Assembly (NCBI RefSeq): GCF_030269925.1 | Contig: NC_085133.1 | Location: 2,004,001-2,068,000, forward strand | Source of the DNA: Bombyx mori | Lineage: Eukaryota; Arthropoda; Insecta; Lepidoptera; Bombycidae | Reading direction: 5' to 3' | Length of the DNA: 64,000 nucleotides | Part shown: one piece after another, positions 43,101-56,900 of the stretch | How the letters are laid out: every line of letters starts with the position of its first letter | How positions within the stretch are numbered: the first letter of the stretch is position 1 | Translations under genes and position numbers: made by a program | The notes under the pieces: model-generated | The model's database searches: none | The model's input: only the letters and a program-made list of their open reading frames with translations | Told to the model about the DNA's origin: nothing

Positions 43101-44961
43101 TCGAGACATCTCTCCGTTATCACAATGTAATTGTATGGCTCTTCCCATTCAGTCGAGATTAGCTCGCCGTCACCGCATCTCTATGCATCCTTACTAAAAG
43201 AGCGATACTGAATTAAAAAATTAAAACATCGAAACGCTTGTTCCCGTGATTGTATTGTTTGTGAATAATGATATATCGATTGATAAACGCATTGATCGCA
43301 TGCAGTGATTAGTTGTTTTTATTATTATTATTTTTTATTTTGTTTTGTTCTCTAAGTTCGGTGTAATCGGATGATTCAATGTTTGGTTCCGGTAATATCG
43401 ATTCGAGTTCATGAGAATTATAAGTTTTAATGTTAATTTGTTTGTGTATGAACGTCTACTGTTTCGGAGTTATCAATTAAGTTTGCGTAGTGAACAACAG
43501 AATTTTATTGACGGATGTTTTTGTCTTCGAATTATGTATGTGCAACAGTATGTTTAATTTTTTTTTTAAAGTGATTTTATGACCTGGTAACTAAGACCTT
43601 TAAGTCATGTCTTATTTAAATTTATATTCTTATTTTTATGAAAAATGATAATATGGAGTGAAATGAAATGAAAATGTTTAATTTGAGACATTAACCCAGG
43701 ATGAAATATAATCTTAGTAAAATGGTAGTCATTTACTAAGATTTTTTCAGTGGACTTTTTGGAGGATCCCGAGAAGTTTCGTCCAGCGGCTTTGTTTCAT
43801 TTTCCCACATTTTTGTACCTTCACAGATATTAAACAGTTAATAAACCACCGTTATTACACATTTAAACCTGAAGAAACACTAAATAGACAAAATAAAACA
43901 AATCACACAACTTCACTCCTCGCGTTCCCGCCAAAAAGTCCGTATGTTTTATATACGTACATACGCATTATTGGGTAGATAAACCTGGGTACACACTTGA
44001 ATTCATCCTATATTTAATCACAATTTATAAAGCTGCTTTTAATTTTTTTTTAATGGCTCTGTATTTGTATTTTTTCTTAACAAGCAGTCGTGCTCATGAC
44101 CCGCCTGATGTTAAGAGGATAACTGGAGCCCGTAGATAATAGGTTCAGATCAGACATGGTAGTTATTTGTATTCAGTTGAGGTTACTAACTACATATATT
44201 ATAAGCAGACCTGATATATTTAAAAAATATAACTAGACTTTTCTATATTTAATAAAAACTACTATATTATTATATTATGTCGTTATAATATCTATATTTA
44301 GCAAATAAATCGTAAAGAAGTCGAAATTCTGTTCATTCATCTGATGTTAACGAAAGTAGTACAGCCTGCCTTCATGATCGTAAAAAGTCACCGTCGCCAA
44401 TAAACATTGCCAATGCCAAATCTTTTCTTTATAACTTAGACGGGTGGACGAGCTCACGACCCACCTAGTGTTAAGTGGTTATCGGAGCCCATAGTCATCT
44501 ACAACGTAAATGCCGCAATTCACCATGAGATAGAGTTCTAAGGTCTTAGTATAGTTACAACGGCTGTCCCAACCTTTAATACCAAAACAAATTACTGCTT
44601 CACGGTTGAAATGGCTGGGTGGGTGGTGTTACTTACCCGTGCGGACTCCTAAGACGTCCTACCACCAGTAAAAGTCTCTAGTTAGAAATTGTCATTGCCA
44701 TCCCTTTTTTCTTGTAAAATGTGGATATTGTTGTCCTATAGATGACCTCTGGGCTTCACGGGCACGGCCACCAGATCCCGCAGCCTCCCGCGCACCATCT
44801 AGACCCCGCCGCTGTGATCCCCACCAAGGAGAAAACAATACACGGGAAGGAAAAGACGTTTAAAGTGAGTTTGGCACTTAAATAACTGGCAACAAATCGC
44901 GCACGGTCATCCGGCGCCATAATAGGATTCCCTGGGTTATGGGTATCAGAGCAGCTTCTCA

Positions 44962-44995
<34 letters not shown>

Positions 44996-47900
44996 CTTAT
45001 ATACATTTAAATGAATACATTAATCTATATATCTATATATATAAAAATTTATTGCTGTTCGTTAGTCTCGCAAAGACTCGAGAACGGCTGGATCGATTCG
45101 ACTAATTTTGGTCTTAAATTATTTGCGGAAGTCCAGAGAAGGTTTAAAAGGTAGATAAATATGAAAATGCTCGGTGTTAAATAAAAATAACAATTTTGTT
45201 ATTCCTTTGATGTGTCCTTCGCCGGACGGATTGCTTTTGTTTGTTTTACGTTTATTTTATACAAAATTTTAGGTCTTTTATTTATCGATTGAGGCACTGA
45301 GTCTGCCGGATCAGCTAGTAGATAAAAAATACCCACGCAATGAGCAAAAAAACCTGTTCATCACACGAACGTTTGCCCGATGTGAGAATCGTACTAGGGC
45401 GCAGCAGTCAGGTGCGCTAACAGGCAACAAAGGCTAACATTTTAAGTTTTTTAATTGAATATTGTGTAATGTGTCGTTTATTCTAACCATAATGAATGTA
45501 CCAATTTTTCTAAGCGGTACTTATCGAAAGCCTTACGAGAAGAGAAAATAGGAATCCTCGATCCACTAGCGGTGCTTTTAGGTATATCAAGCACCTGTCA
45601 TAACCCACTGTAAGTTAACCCACAGACACATCCCACTGAGTTTCTCGCCGGATCTTCTCAATGGGTCGCGTTTCCGATCCGGTGGTATTCTGCGAAGCAC
45701 TGCTCTTGCTAGGGTTCGTGTTAGCAACGTCGTCAGGTTTGAGCCCAGTGAGCTCACCTACTAGTTACGGTTACGTTGATATGGTCTCCCTAGACCATCA
45801 GCTTAGTTAGGGAAAAAAAGGGAAATTATCGTGCACTAGACAGCAAATACGCAAAATTTACGTTACCGCCACCCTTTTTGCTACTGCCACGAAGCAGTAA
45901 CTCCTTCTTGTTGAAAGACGTTTGAGAAAAATAGAAAATGTTTGATTTACAAACTTTGATCCATTAGAACGTGACGTTTACGTTGTGATTTTTACGTTAT
46001 GAGAAATATTTTTAATGGTGGTAGGACCTCTTGTGAGTCCGCACGGGTAGGTACCACCACCCCGCCTATTTCTGCCGTGAAGCAGTAATGCGTTTCGGTT
46101 TGAAAGGCGGGGCAGGCGTTGTAACTATACTGAGACGTTATAACTTATATCTCAAGGTAACAATTACGTTGTAATTGTCTATGGGCTCCGGTAACCACTT
46201 AACACCAGGTGGGCTGCGATTTCGTCCATTCATCTAAGCAATAAAAAAAAAACATTTCTATCCTGGGCACTTCTCAGTCGCCTCTCTTGCTACGTGTGAA
46301 GCGTAATGGTCACGTGTACTAAAGAGAACAATTATACACGAGATAGGGGTGTGTCTCTTTTTAAATTGGCTAAGAAACATTGTTTTATTTTAGATGAAAT
46401 GTTGTGATTACTCGTTTTGTGACACATTGAAAATGTATTCAAAGTGGTCTTCTGTTAACCGGTTCTATATAGATGTTTGAAATGTTTATGACTGACTCTT
46501 GTGGTCTTAGGAATTAGTTTGTAGTTGTCATTGCAATGCTATGCTGCAGGTCGTGGTGGGCGGAGGGGAGGTCGGCGTGATGAAGGCTCCGGTCCTGGGG
46601 CCGAGGCCGTACAATGCGCTCGCCATCATCCATACTCAGCAGAGCAACACCTTTGATATGCTCAACTCGATGACCACAAGCGTAGTGAGTACTTTATCTC
46701 TATACTTGAACGGATAATTTTTTTATCCTCTCCTTCCTGTTTAAAGACTTTTGAGAAAAGGTTTGATTAACAAACTTTGATCCATTAGAACTATTTATGA
46801 CGTTTACGTTGTGATTTTTACGTTATAAGAACTATTTTTAATGGTGGTAGGACCTCTTGTGAGTCCACGCGGGTAGGTACCACTATCCTGCCTATTTCTG
46901 CCGTGAAGCAATAATGCGTTTCGGTTTGAAGGGTGGGACAGCCGTTGTAATATATTGAGACCTTAGAAACTCATATCAAGGTGGGTGGTGGCATTTACGT
47001 TGTAGATGTCTATGGGCTCCAGTAACCACTTAACGCCAGGTGGGCCGTGAGCTCGTCCACCCATCTAAGCAATAAAAAACATATTTTTTTCCAAATTGTA
47101 TCCTCTAAATAGCTCTCCTGTAAAGTTTTAAATATGTCGCTTAAACCACCCTTTCACCCCTCGATATATAGGACCGATTTACTGGTTGAAGGATTGAATG
47201 AATGAATGAATGAATGAACGAATGAATGAATGAACGAATGAATGAATGAATGAATGAATGAATGAATGAATGAAAAAATGAATTGCTCTTTGTACACAAA
47301 GTGTATATAGACACCGCGATACGTGAGTGTTTCTTGGTTTGTTTGTCTGTTACAAAGCAGCAAGAAAGAGACGAACCGTCATGATCATTAGTTCCTTTTT
47401 ACGAGTTATATATGAGAGAAACCGTGGAGCATAATTTGTTATAAAATAAATCCAGTATTTATTCTAGTAACCAATACTTATTCAATAATCATTGGAATAA
47501 ATATTTCAATTTTATTTTAAGCTTAACAATTTTAACACGAATTAGTTTCCAAATTAATAACATTATAATGTATGAGTTAGCTTATTTTGTAAATATATTT
47601 TCTGATATATTATTATTGTATTTTTGTGCAAATGAAGATAAATAAATCAAATAAAATCAACTGTCTCATCGATTATTGAATAAAGTTATGCAACGGTCTG
47701 CAGTTTTCGAGAAAATAATTTAAAACTGTTGTAATAATATTCAAAACAAGATGTTTGTCTATTTGTAAACAAACGCTATTATTTTTATCATCGCCTTTAA
47801 ATGTCAAGTTCGCAATATGTTCCGAATTAAGTATTTAGATTTGAGATTTTTATCGCGATAATATTTAGATATTTCGACTTAATACATTTTATAAATAAAA

Positions 47901-50900
47901 TAAAAAAGAGAAGTCGGGTTTTTTTTTTGTACACAATTTGTGATGCACAAAACTTGAAAAATTACATTATTATTTTCTTTTTATTTAGTATTATAAATGG
48001 TTTATTGGTCTGTGCTGTTTTTGTATCTTTTTTAATATTTATCCGGCTCAGAAAATTATCGAAATTCGATTATAAAATTGTTGACATATCAAGACTTACC
48101 TTCGTATAGTGAATATTTACTTTAATATTTTAATTTGTTTTTTGTAAAGTATTTATTTTATATTATAAATATGTATTTTATATTATTATTATAAGTATGT
48201 ATTATATATTATTATTACTATTACTTACTGGTGGTAGGACGTTTTGTGAGTCCACGCGGGTAGGTACCACCACCCTGCCTATTTCTGCCGTGAAGCAGTA
48301 AAGCGTTTCGTTTTGAAGGGCGGGGCAGCCGTTGTAACTATACTGAGGCCTTAGAAATTACATCTCAAAGTGGGTGGCGCATTTACGTTGTAATTGTCTA
48401 TGGGCTCCAGTAACCACTCAACATCAGGTGAGCTGTGAGCTCGTCCACCCATACAAATAAAATAAAAAACGTTTCTATCCTGGGCACTCCTCAGTCGCCT
48501 CTCTTGCTACGTGTGAAGCGTAATGGTCACGTGTACTAAAGAGAACAATTATACTCGAGATAGGGGTGTCTCTTTTTAAATTAGCTAAGAAACATTGTTT
48601 TATTTTAGATGAAATGTTATGATTACTTGTTTTGTGACACATTGAAAATGTATTCAAAGTGGTCATGTGCTTACCGGTTCTGTACAGATTGAACGACTGA
48701 TTACGTACCCTATTAATGTAGATTGAACTCTCATTTTAGTATGAGAATTTAGTAGATTTTTTTACTAATAAATGGGTTGGCATGGTCTTATATCAATGAA
48801 TTAATACGTGAAGCAAAAACTTTGTATCCCTTTTTACGAAAATTGCGCGGACGGAGGAGTATGAAATTTTCCAAACTTATAGAGAATATTGAGAAGAAGT
48901 GCACAATGCTAATATTTTTTTAAAATAATGCTTATAAGATACATTAAATCAATAAAGAAAACATTATACACACTACATACCATGTATTTGACGCACACAT
49001 GCATGCATACTATTTATTGTCAAACTTTTGTTCTAGACGTCTGTTGTCAAATTGAGAATAGATTAAATATTGTTTTGTCTTTGTTAATATTTTTTATAGT
49101 GTAGTCTTGCCGAATTTTGTGATTGTAGAAGTATAAAATACAATCATAATAGTGTGTAAACTTACAATTCCAATTAATTAAAGTTGAATTTCGACTACTG
49201 CGGGACCTCTAGTATCAATGAATTGCGCAGTGCACTATGTTCGTGTTTCAAGGATCTCTTCTTTTTCTCCACCCTATTTCACTAGGTGGGGTCGGCACAG
49301 CTAATTCTTCTCTTCCATTCTCTTCTATCAGCCGTCATCTCAACACTCACTCCTCTCTCTCTCATATCGTCATTCACACACCCAATCCATGTCTTCTTCG
49401 GTCGACCTCTTCCCCCTCTACCTTGCACTACCATTTCCATACATCTCCTAGTCACATGCATCTTTTCTCTACGCATCACATGTCCATATCACGCTAACCG
49501 TCCGCTCCTTAATTTGCTGTTTACCGGGGCCACTTCGGTTTCAAGGCCACACACTTCGTGTTTCAAGGATAGTTTTAATATAAATATAAATGAAACTGTA
49601 ATCTTATGTTTGACAGAGAACACTGTCTGCAAATGCATCACAGTCGTATACACACAACAATATTTAAGGAAAATAAATAAATAAATGGTCATTAACCCGA
49701 ATCAGCACAATGCTGTTTGCACACAAACAATCAGCAGAGGTTTTAATGGTGTAATTAATGACAGACTGTCATCAAAATAGTGTGTAGTCTATAAATAAAC
49801 TTCTACTACCGTCTGGAAGTTTGATTCATCTTTATCCTTTTATAAGTAAAACTAGCGACCCGCCCTCGCTTCGCTTCGGAAACTGTAATTTATTGTTGAT
49901 TTCTCCACTATTTAATGGATGTTATTATACATATAAACCTTCCTCTTCAATCACTCTTTAGGAAATATGTTGTCAACTGTCGTCGTTGCGGATTAAACTC
50001 AAACTGCAGTATAGGAAGCACTTATTTATTCCACACGCACCTTAAAATCGTATACATTAACAATCAATTGGTTTTTATCCTTTGAACCTTTTAAAAACGT
50101 AAAACACAAATTTTTATCTCATGACATTTTTCCCTCAATCTGACAGCCTGTCTTTCTTTTCTTCCGGACGTCTCCCGTTGTTAATCTGTGTGTGAAAAAC
50201 CATTCACCACACCACACCCCCACGGAGAAAGATACGCCAGTTGAGAGCCCTTAATCAAAATTGTCACTATACTCTTAATATTACGCATAATTAGGTATAC
50301 GTGCGAATGTATTACAAGAATAATTGTATAAAACGAAGAATTATAAGTGAAAATTACAGGTAACAAGTAACAAGTACAAGGTAACGATAGGTAACAACAG
50401 GTAACAAGATACAAGTAGTTCTTATAAATCAGTAATTTTTTTAAATCTGACACGTCTGCCTGAGCGTGTGGTATAAGGCTCTTTTGTTTTCTCACTTTGA
50501 ATTTTTATTGGAATTGACAGCGGCATTGTTGGCAGCGGCAATAGCGGCGGATTTTCCAGATCCATTGGTCGTAAGGCTTGATTTTGCTGACAAGACAAAG
50601 GCTCGGCTTGCTTCCGTTCATCATCAATGTGATCTATGAAAGCCGGCTTAAGTCTGTCTACACTCACGACAACTTTGTTATTTTTTATGGACAGTGTGAA
50701 CGTTTTCCCATCAGGGGAGCGTTCTAATACTCTATATGGACCTGTATATGGCGGCTGCAATGCCCTGCGGATGGTATCGTCTCTCAGGAAAACATGAGAA
50801 GCGCTTTCCAATTCCTTGAATATAAATGGAGAGTTTTTACAATGTCGAGAAGCAGGCACTGGGCGTATAGATGACATTTTGTTACGCAATTGTACCACAA

Positions 50901-53900
50901 AGTCGGTGGCATCCTCAATTTTTTCTATTGACGAGGAAGCTATTAACAGCTCTCCAGGGAGTCTTAAAGGTTCACCGTACACCGTTTCTGCGACTGTGGC
51001 TTCCAAATCTTCTTTAAAGGCTGACCGCATTCCCAGCAAAACCATGGGAAGGGATCTTATCCATGAATCTTGATGGCATATTAATGCCGCCTTGAGCTGT
51101 CTATGGACACGTTCAATCATTCCGTTTGCGCAGGGATGATATGAAGTAGTCCTTATACGCTTGGTGGCGAATCGAAGCAGCAGCCGGTTAAACAAATCGG
51201 ATTCAAATTGGGATCCTTGGTCTGTTGTGATTATTGACGGTACTCCAAAACGGGAAATCCACTCCCTGGTAAAAGTTTCCACCACTTCCTCTGCCGTGAT
51301 GGTGCGCATAGGCCACACCTCTGGCCACCTGGAAACCCTATCAATTGCCGTCAAACAATATCGGTATTCGTTGCAAACCGGTAATGGCCCTACAATGTCT
51401 ATATGCACGTGCATGAAGCGACCGGATGGTGTGTTAAAGTTTCCAGTAGGAGCTGAGTTGTGTCTTGAAACTTTGCTACGTTGACATGCGTCACAGCTTC
51501 GAGACCAAATACGGCAGTCCCTTTTCATCGATGGCCAAACGAAACGTTCTGACACGAGGCGTGTGGTAGCACGGATACCAGGATGACTCAAGTTGTGCAG
51601 TTGGTTGAACGCGGTTCTTCGAAAGGAAGGGGTCAAATACGGACGTGGCTTACCTGTAGAAACGTCACAATAAATTGCCGATTTCGCTTCTGGAGGGCTG
51701 ATTTTAGTTAGGCTCAGGCTAGAGCCATTTTGTAACAGATTTTTCAATTCAGAATCTGTAGCCTGAGACTTCGCGAGTGCATCGTGATCTTGATCCAGCG
51801 CGATGGCGTTGATATCGATGCGTGACATTGTGTCAGCAACGATATTGTCCTCGCCCTTAATATACTGTATGTCAGTCGTGAATTGGCTTATAAAAAACAA
51901 CTGGTTTAACTGAGGAGGTGGCAGCTTCTCGCGTCTCTGTAAGAAAGCATATAAGAGTGGTTTGTGGTCGGTAAAAATTGTGGCATGCTGGACTTCTAAA
52001 ATATATCGAAAATGTTGAACACTTTCGTATACCGCTAATAATTCTCTGTAGTAAGTCGGCCACTGTCTTTGCTGGGGTGTGAGTTTCTTACTAAAAAAAG
52101 ATAGCGGAAACCACTTACCATTTACCTTTTGCTGAAGGCAAGACCCAATATGAACACTGGAGGCATCCGTGAACAGACCTAAACTAGAATTACTCACAGG
52201 ATGTTGTAATAGCGTCGCCGAGGACAAGCTTTGCTTGCAGGCTTCAAATTGCTGAAGTAGCTCTGGGGACCAAGGAAATGGCCTGGCACCCTTGCTCTTT
52301 GTTGCTACGAGAGCCTCAATTAGCGGTGCCTGAAACTGAGCAGCATGTGGAACAAAACGCCGGTAGTAGTTCAGCATACCGAGAAATCGGCGCATACCTT
52401 GTACCGTCTCAGGAGGTGGAAAGTCCAATAAGACTTGGATGCGAGCCCGAGGAGGGCGTGTCCCTTCACTGTTTATGTGATAGCCCAAGAAGTTAACTTC
52501 ATCTACTCCCAGAGTACATTTGGAGGGGTTAATTACAACTCCGTATTCTTGTAGACGTTCGAAGAGGGTTCGAAGGTGTTTCAGATGAAGATTCTCATCA
52601 GCTGAATGAACGAGGATGTCATCAACGTAGGGAAAACAGAAATCAAGACCCCGTGTGACCTCATCAATAAATCGCTGGAATGTCTGTCCCGCGTTTCGAA
52701 GCCCAAAAGTCATGAATGGGAATTCGAAGAGGCCAAACGGTGTAACAATTGCTGTCTTCGGCACGTCCTCCTCAGCGATCGGTATCTGGTGATAAGCTTT
52801 TACTAAATCGATGGTGCTGAAAACTTTTGAACCAGAGAGGTTATGAGCAAAATCGTGAATATGGCGCACGGGGTACCTATCTGGAACTGTTCTGGCGTTT
52901 AGGGCCCGGTAATCGCCGCATGGACGCCAGGTGTCGTCTTTTTTAATTGTCATATGCAGTGGTGATGACCAGGCACTTTTGGATGGTCGAGCTGTACCAG
53001 ATTGCACCATATCCTCGAACTCTTTCTTAGCTGCAACTAGTTTCTGAGGGGCTAAGCGGCGGGGACGGCAGGCAATCGGAGGCCCATCCGTTGTTTTGAT
53101 GAAATGGACCGTATGGTGCTTAACGACTCGAGGCAGCCCTGGTGGTCGTGTAATGTCTGGAAATTCTGCTAATAATTCAGTAAAAATGACCTTTCCAGAT
53201 GCAACTGCTCGAACACTTGGTTGATCAATATCAGTGGTTGAGGCAATTGATGATAGTCCTGTGGTCCCATCAACTATCCTTTCATTTCTGCAATCCGGTA
53301 AAAGATTGTAAAACGCTAAAAAATCAGATCCGATAATTGCAGAGTTAACGTCGGCTATGACAAATTTCCAGACAAAGTTACGGCGTAGCCCGAAGTTTAG
53401 ATTTAAATTAATTGTGCCGAAAGTCCGAATGCAACTACCATTGGCAGCGCTTAAGTCGTATTTGGTAGCCTTTCGCTTTACTGGTAACCAGTGATGGGGG
53501 AAACAACATAGGTCTGATCCAGTGTCGATTAAAAAACGGTGCTTGGTCACTTGGTCAATGACAAACAGGCGGCGGCCAATACTATGGCAATCAGTTGCCG
53601 CCATTACTGACTGCTGTTTGGGTTTTCCGCCTTCCAGGTGCAAGGAGTTACACATTTAGTTGCATTATTGCCCCACCTCCGATGATACCAACAAATTTTA
53701 GGGCCGCGAGATGATGATCTGTCACGATAAGGGCGGCTCTGTCGCCTAGATAGGGCAGCAACTTGGCTACTGATCTCTTCTAGTTGTTTGGCTAATGAAC
53801 CAAGGGTTAAACTGTTCGAAGATGTTGCGGTCGAACATACCATAGGAGGAGTTTGGGCCAACTCAAGAATTTTGTCGGCTAGTTCTGACAATTTGTCAAG

Positions 53901-56900
53901 GCCAAGGTCAGCCTGTGCTGCCAGTATAGCTTGAGCCTGATGAGGCAAGCGGCGTAACCAAAGTTGGCGTATAATATTGTCGTCTGTGAGTGTGCTTCCT
54001 GCAAGAGAGCGTAGGTGTCGGAGGAACTGTGATGGTTTTCTATCCCCAAGTTCTTCATCACTCAGAAGTTGTCGAACTCTTTTTTCTTGTGATACAGAAA
54101 GGCGCTGAATAAGTATGCTTTTTAATTTTTCATATTTTTCTTCAGTTGGTGGGTTTGTTATTATGTCTTCAACCTCTCCAGCTATTCTTTGGTCAAGGTG
54201 ACCTACAACATAATTATATTTAGTAGTATCTGTCACAATATTGGCAATTTGGAATTGAGCTTCAATTTGAGCAAACCAAACAGCTGGTTTGTCAGCCCAA
54301 AATGTAGGCAATTTGACTGTAACTCTACAAACTTTTGTTTCTCTCTCATTTCCTTCAAGTTGTTTTTGTAGCGCTGCATTTGCAGCCAAGAGTTGTTGCA
54401 GTTGTTCCTGTATTTCTTGACTGGCCATTGTTAAGAAGAAAAATATAAACTTAGTTTAATAATATAAAACTGTATAAATAATGTTAACTATACCACACGC
54501 TCAGCAGGAATTATACATATAACCAATTATAGTATTATATTACAATACAAAATGGTATTAAATTTTTTTTTAACTAAAATTAATATTAGTTAATACATTC
54601 ACAGAAAAATAAAAAATTAAAGGAAATAAATAACATTAAGGTTTTTAATACGAAATTCTATTTTTTATTAGAGTCCCTAATATATAGACTGCAGCACTGA
54701 TGGTGTTCGTATTAGACCTCACTAATACTTGCGAAATTGATAATTAAATTGTCGAAAAAAAAAATGTTCAGGCGTAATAAGGAAATGAACATTTGCGATT
54801 AATTTCTGTGGTTCTCCGTGGATTTATTGAAAGCAGGCTTCTATATTGCGTTACTACATCCGTTATTACGTCCGCGGCTTCAACGGGACATCTCAATTTC
54901 TCGTGTCGGGGTCACCATTTTAGGAAATATGTTGTCAACTGTCGTCGTTGCGGATTAAACTCAAACTGCAGTATAGGAAGCACTTATTTATTCCACACGC
55001 ACCTTAAAATCGTATACATTAACAATCAATTGGTTTTTATCCTTTGAACCTTTTAAAAACGTAAAACACAAATTTTTATCTCATGACATTTTTCCCTCAA
55101 TCTGACAGCCTGTCTTTCTTTTCTTCCGGACGTCTCCCGTTGTTAATCTGTGTGTGAAAAACCATTCACCACAACTCTATCTATTAAAAAAAACCGCATC
55201 AAAATCCGTTGCGTAGTTTTAAAGGTTTAAGCATACATAGGGATATAGGGACAGAGAAAGCGACTTTTTTATACTATGTAGTGATGTGTTGGTTTTATTA
55301 TTCGTTTTTCTTTTAGGCGAGTCAGCCCGTGGTAGGCGGGTTCCGCCGGCGTAGCTCGGGTCAGGGCGCTCTCTGCGACCCTGAGCTGGACGACAGCGGG
55401 AACAAGCTGGTCGCCAGGCTGGAGGACGACGCCTTCATATCCGAACAGGATCTGGTCAGTAGCGACGGTCTCCAACGCGCCCTCGAACCGATCGAGGCAG
55501 ACTGATCTGTACTTGACTACACGTTCAGATCATCCTGTCGAACCTGGTAGGCAGCGGCTTGGCTCTGCCCCTGGCATTGCTGAAGTCCATGGGCGACAGT
55601 AACCACTCACCATCAGGTGGGCCGTATGGTCGTCTGCCTACAAGGGCAACAAAAAAAACCCCAAGAAATGAGATCGGGTGATGGTATTCAAGTTGTGGTA
55701 CCTGTGACCTTCAATAGGCTATTAACAGTTAGAACGTCTTTGCCAATATAGATTGACCAATTCATTGGCGTAGTTTTTGTATAAGGAATTTGTTGGGCCA
55801 ACATTACTCATACTGTTGCTACGTGACGACTCGCAACCGGCCGTTTGTTAACATTACTAATGGTATCGATTACTGTTTGTTTGCATGACGCAGCTTACTA
55901 CGAGTTAAATAAAATAAAAACAATCTTATGATAAAAATTCGAGTAACTGCAACTTTTACAATAGTAAAGCTCAATGTAATAATAATCTTGACGAACCAGG
56001 TCGTTTGCTTGTTTGCTTATCGTCGCTCGAAAATAAGTAGCGTCAGCAAAAAAAAGTGTTTTTTTTATGGCTATGAAAGTTTTGATGAGCCATTTAAATG
56101 ATCTGCAGGAAGAGAACATCCAGATAGCGACCGGCACGCAGGAGGGTCTCCCCCGCCACGGCGCCGCCGCTGATGAGGGGCAGCCCCAAGAGCCTCAGAA
56201 CGGTAAACCAGCACATTATACTACTACTAATGGTATGAGATTAAAACGATTATCGTTGAAGTTAAAATTCACCTTTAGCGTCGCTGTGCTTTGACATTTG
56301 ACAAAACGAAAGGAACACTCGAACAAAAAAAAACAATCTTACACATCACAAGATTTAGGTAGAGAACCGTCTATAAATTGAACTTATGCCACGAAGCGGC
56401 TTAGCAATGACCCGCTGGTGATCAGTCATTGTCAGGTGTGCCGTATGCTCGTCTGGCTTCCAAAGATAATAATATATCTTCACAATAGACGTCACAACGC
56501 AAGTGGCCCTCTGACCAGTGCACTATTGTCCCACAACCGACCCACCACTGACTGAAACTGCAGGGCTTCGTAGAAATAGAGGATTGTCGGACTTATTCTT
56601 ACATTTTTTTTATTGCTTGGAGCAGCTCACTTGGTGTTAACTGGTTACCGGAGCTCATAGACATCTACAACGTAAATGCCGCCACCTCGAGGTGGGTACT
56701 TAGGGTTAGACTTAGGGTTCAGTTTTTACAGTACAACGGCTGCTCTGCAATTCAAACTGAAACACTACTGTTTCACAGCAGAAACAGGCGGAGTGGTGGT
56801 ACAGAAGAGAGCCGTTCGGATTGTCGATAATCCCAATCTCACGGATCGCTTGGAGCCTCTGGGTCTGCGGAGGGACTTCGGTTTCCTCTGTACTTTGTAC

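Larger units (their letters stand above)
49958..55173 (-). mobile_element. Full-length Ty3/gypsy LTR retrotransposon, CsRn1/Kabuki type
   Basis: 5,216-bp element antisense to Wnk within its third intron. Two 254-bp LTRs that look identical base for base, a tRNA-Trp-like primer site, gag, an overlapping pol in the -1 frame and a G-rich tract before the 3' LTR make a complete set with no visible stop or frameshift other than the programmed one. The target duplication is ACTCT. The tRNA-Trp primer site and the CHCC (not CCHC) gag knuckle are the features that distinguish the CsRn1 clade, to which the silkworm element Kabuki belongs; the name is from memory. No envelope-like frame is seen. LTRs start TG but end AA on the sense strand, which is unusual. 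Confidence 0.92.
49852..55284 (-). mobile_element. Helitron-like element, family 1, split by the LTR element
   Basis: Halves at 49852-49957 and 55179-55284 join into one copy of the family also at 2087 and 59484. The sense strand starts TCACTACATAG and ends GGGTCGCTAG, flanked by A and T as Helitrons are. Confidence 0.75.

Noticed and set aside
47154..47363. 69-codon frame with FIHS repeats
   Set aside because: It is only the translation of a (GAAT)n microsatellite.
50181..50495. 104-codon minus-strand frame past pol
   Set aside because: Overlaps the end of pol in another frame and runs into the LTR region; no envelope features.
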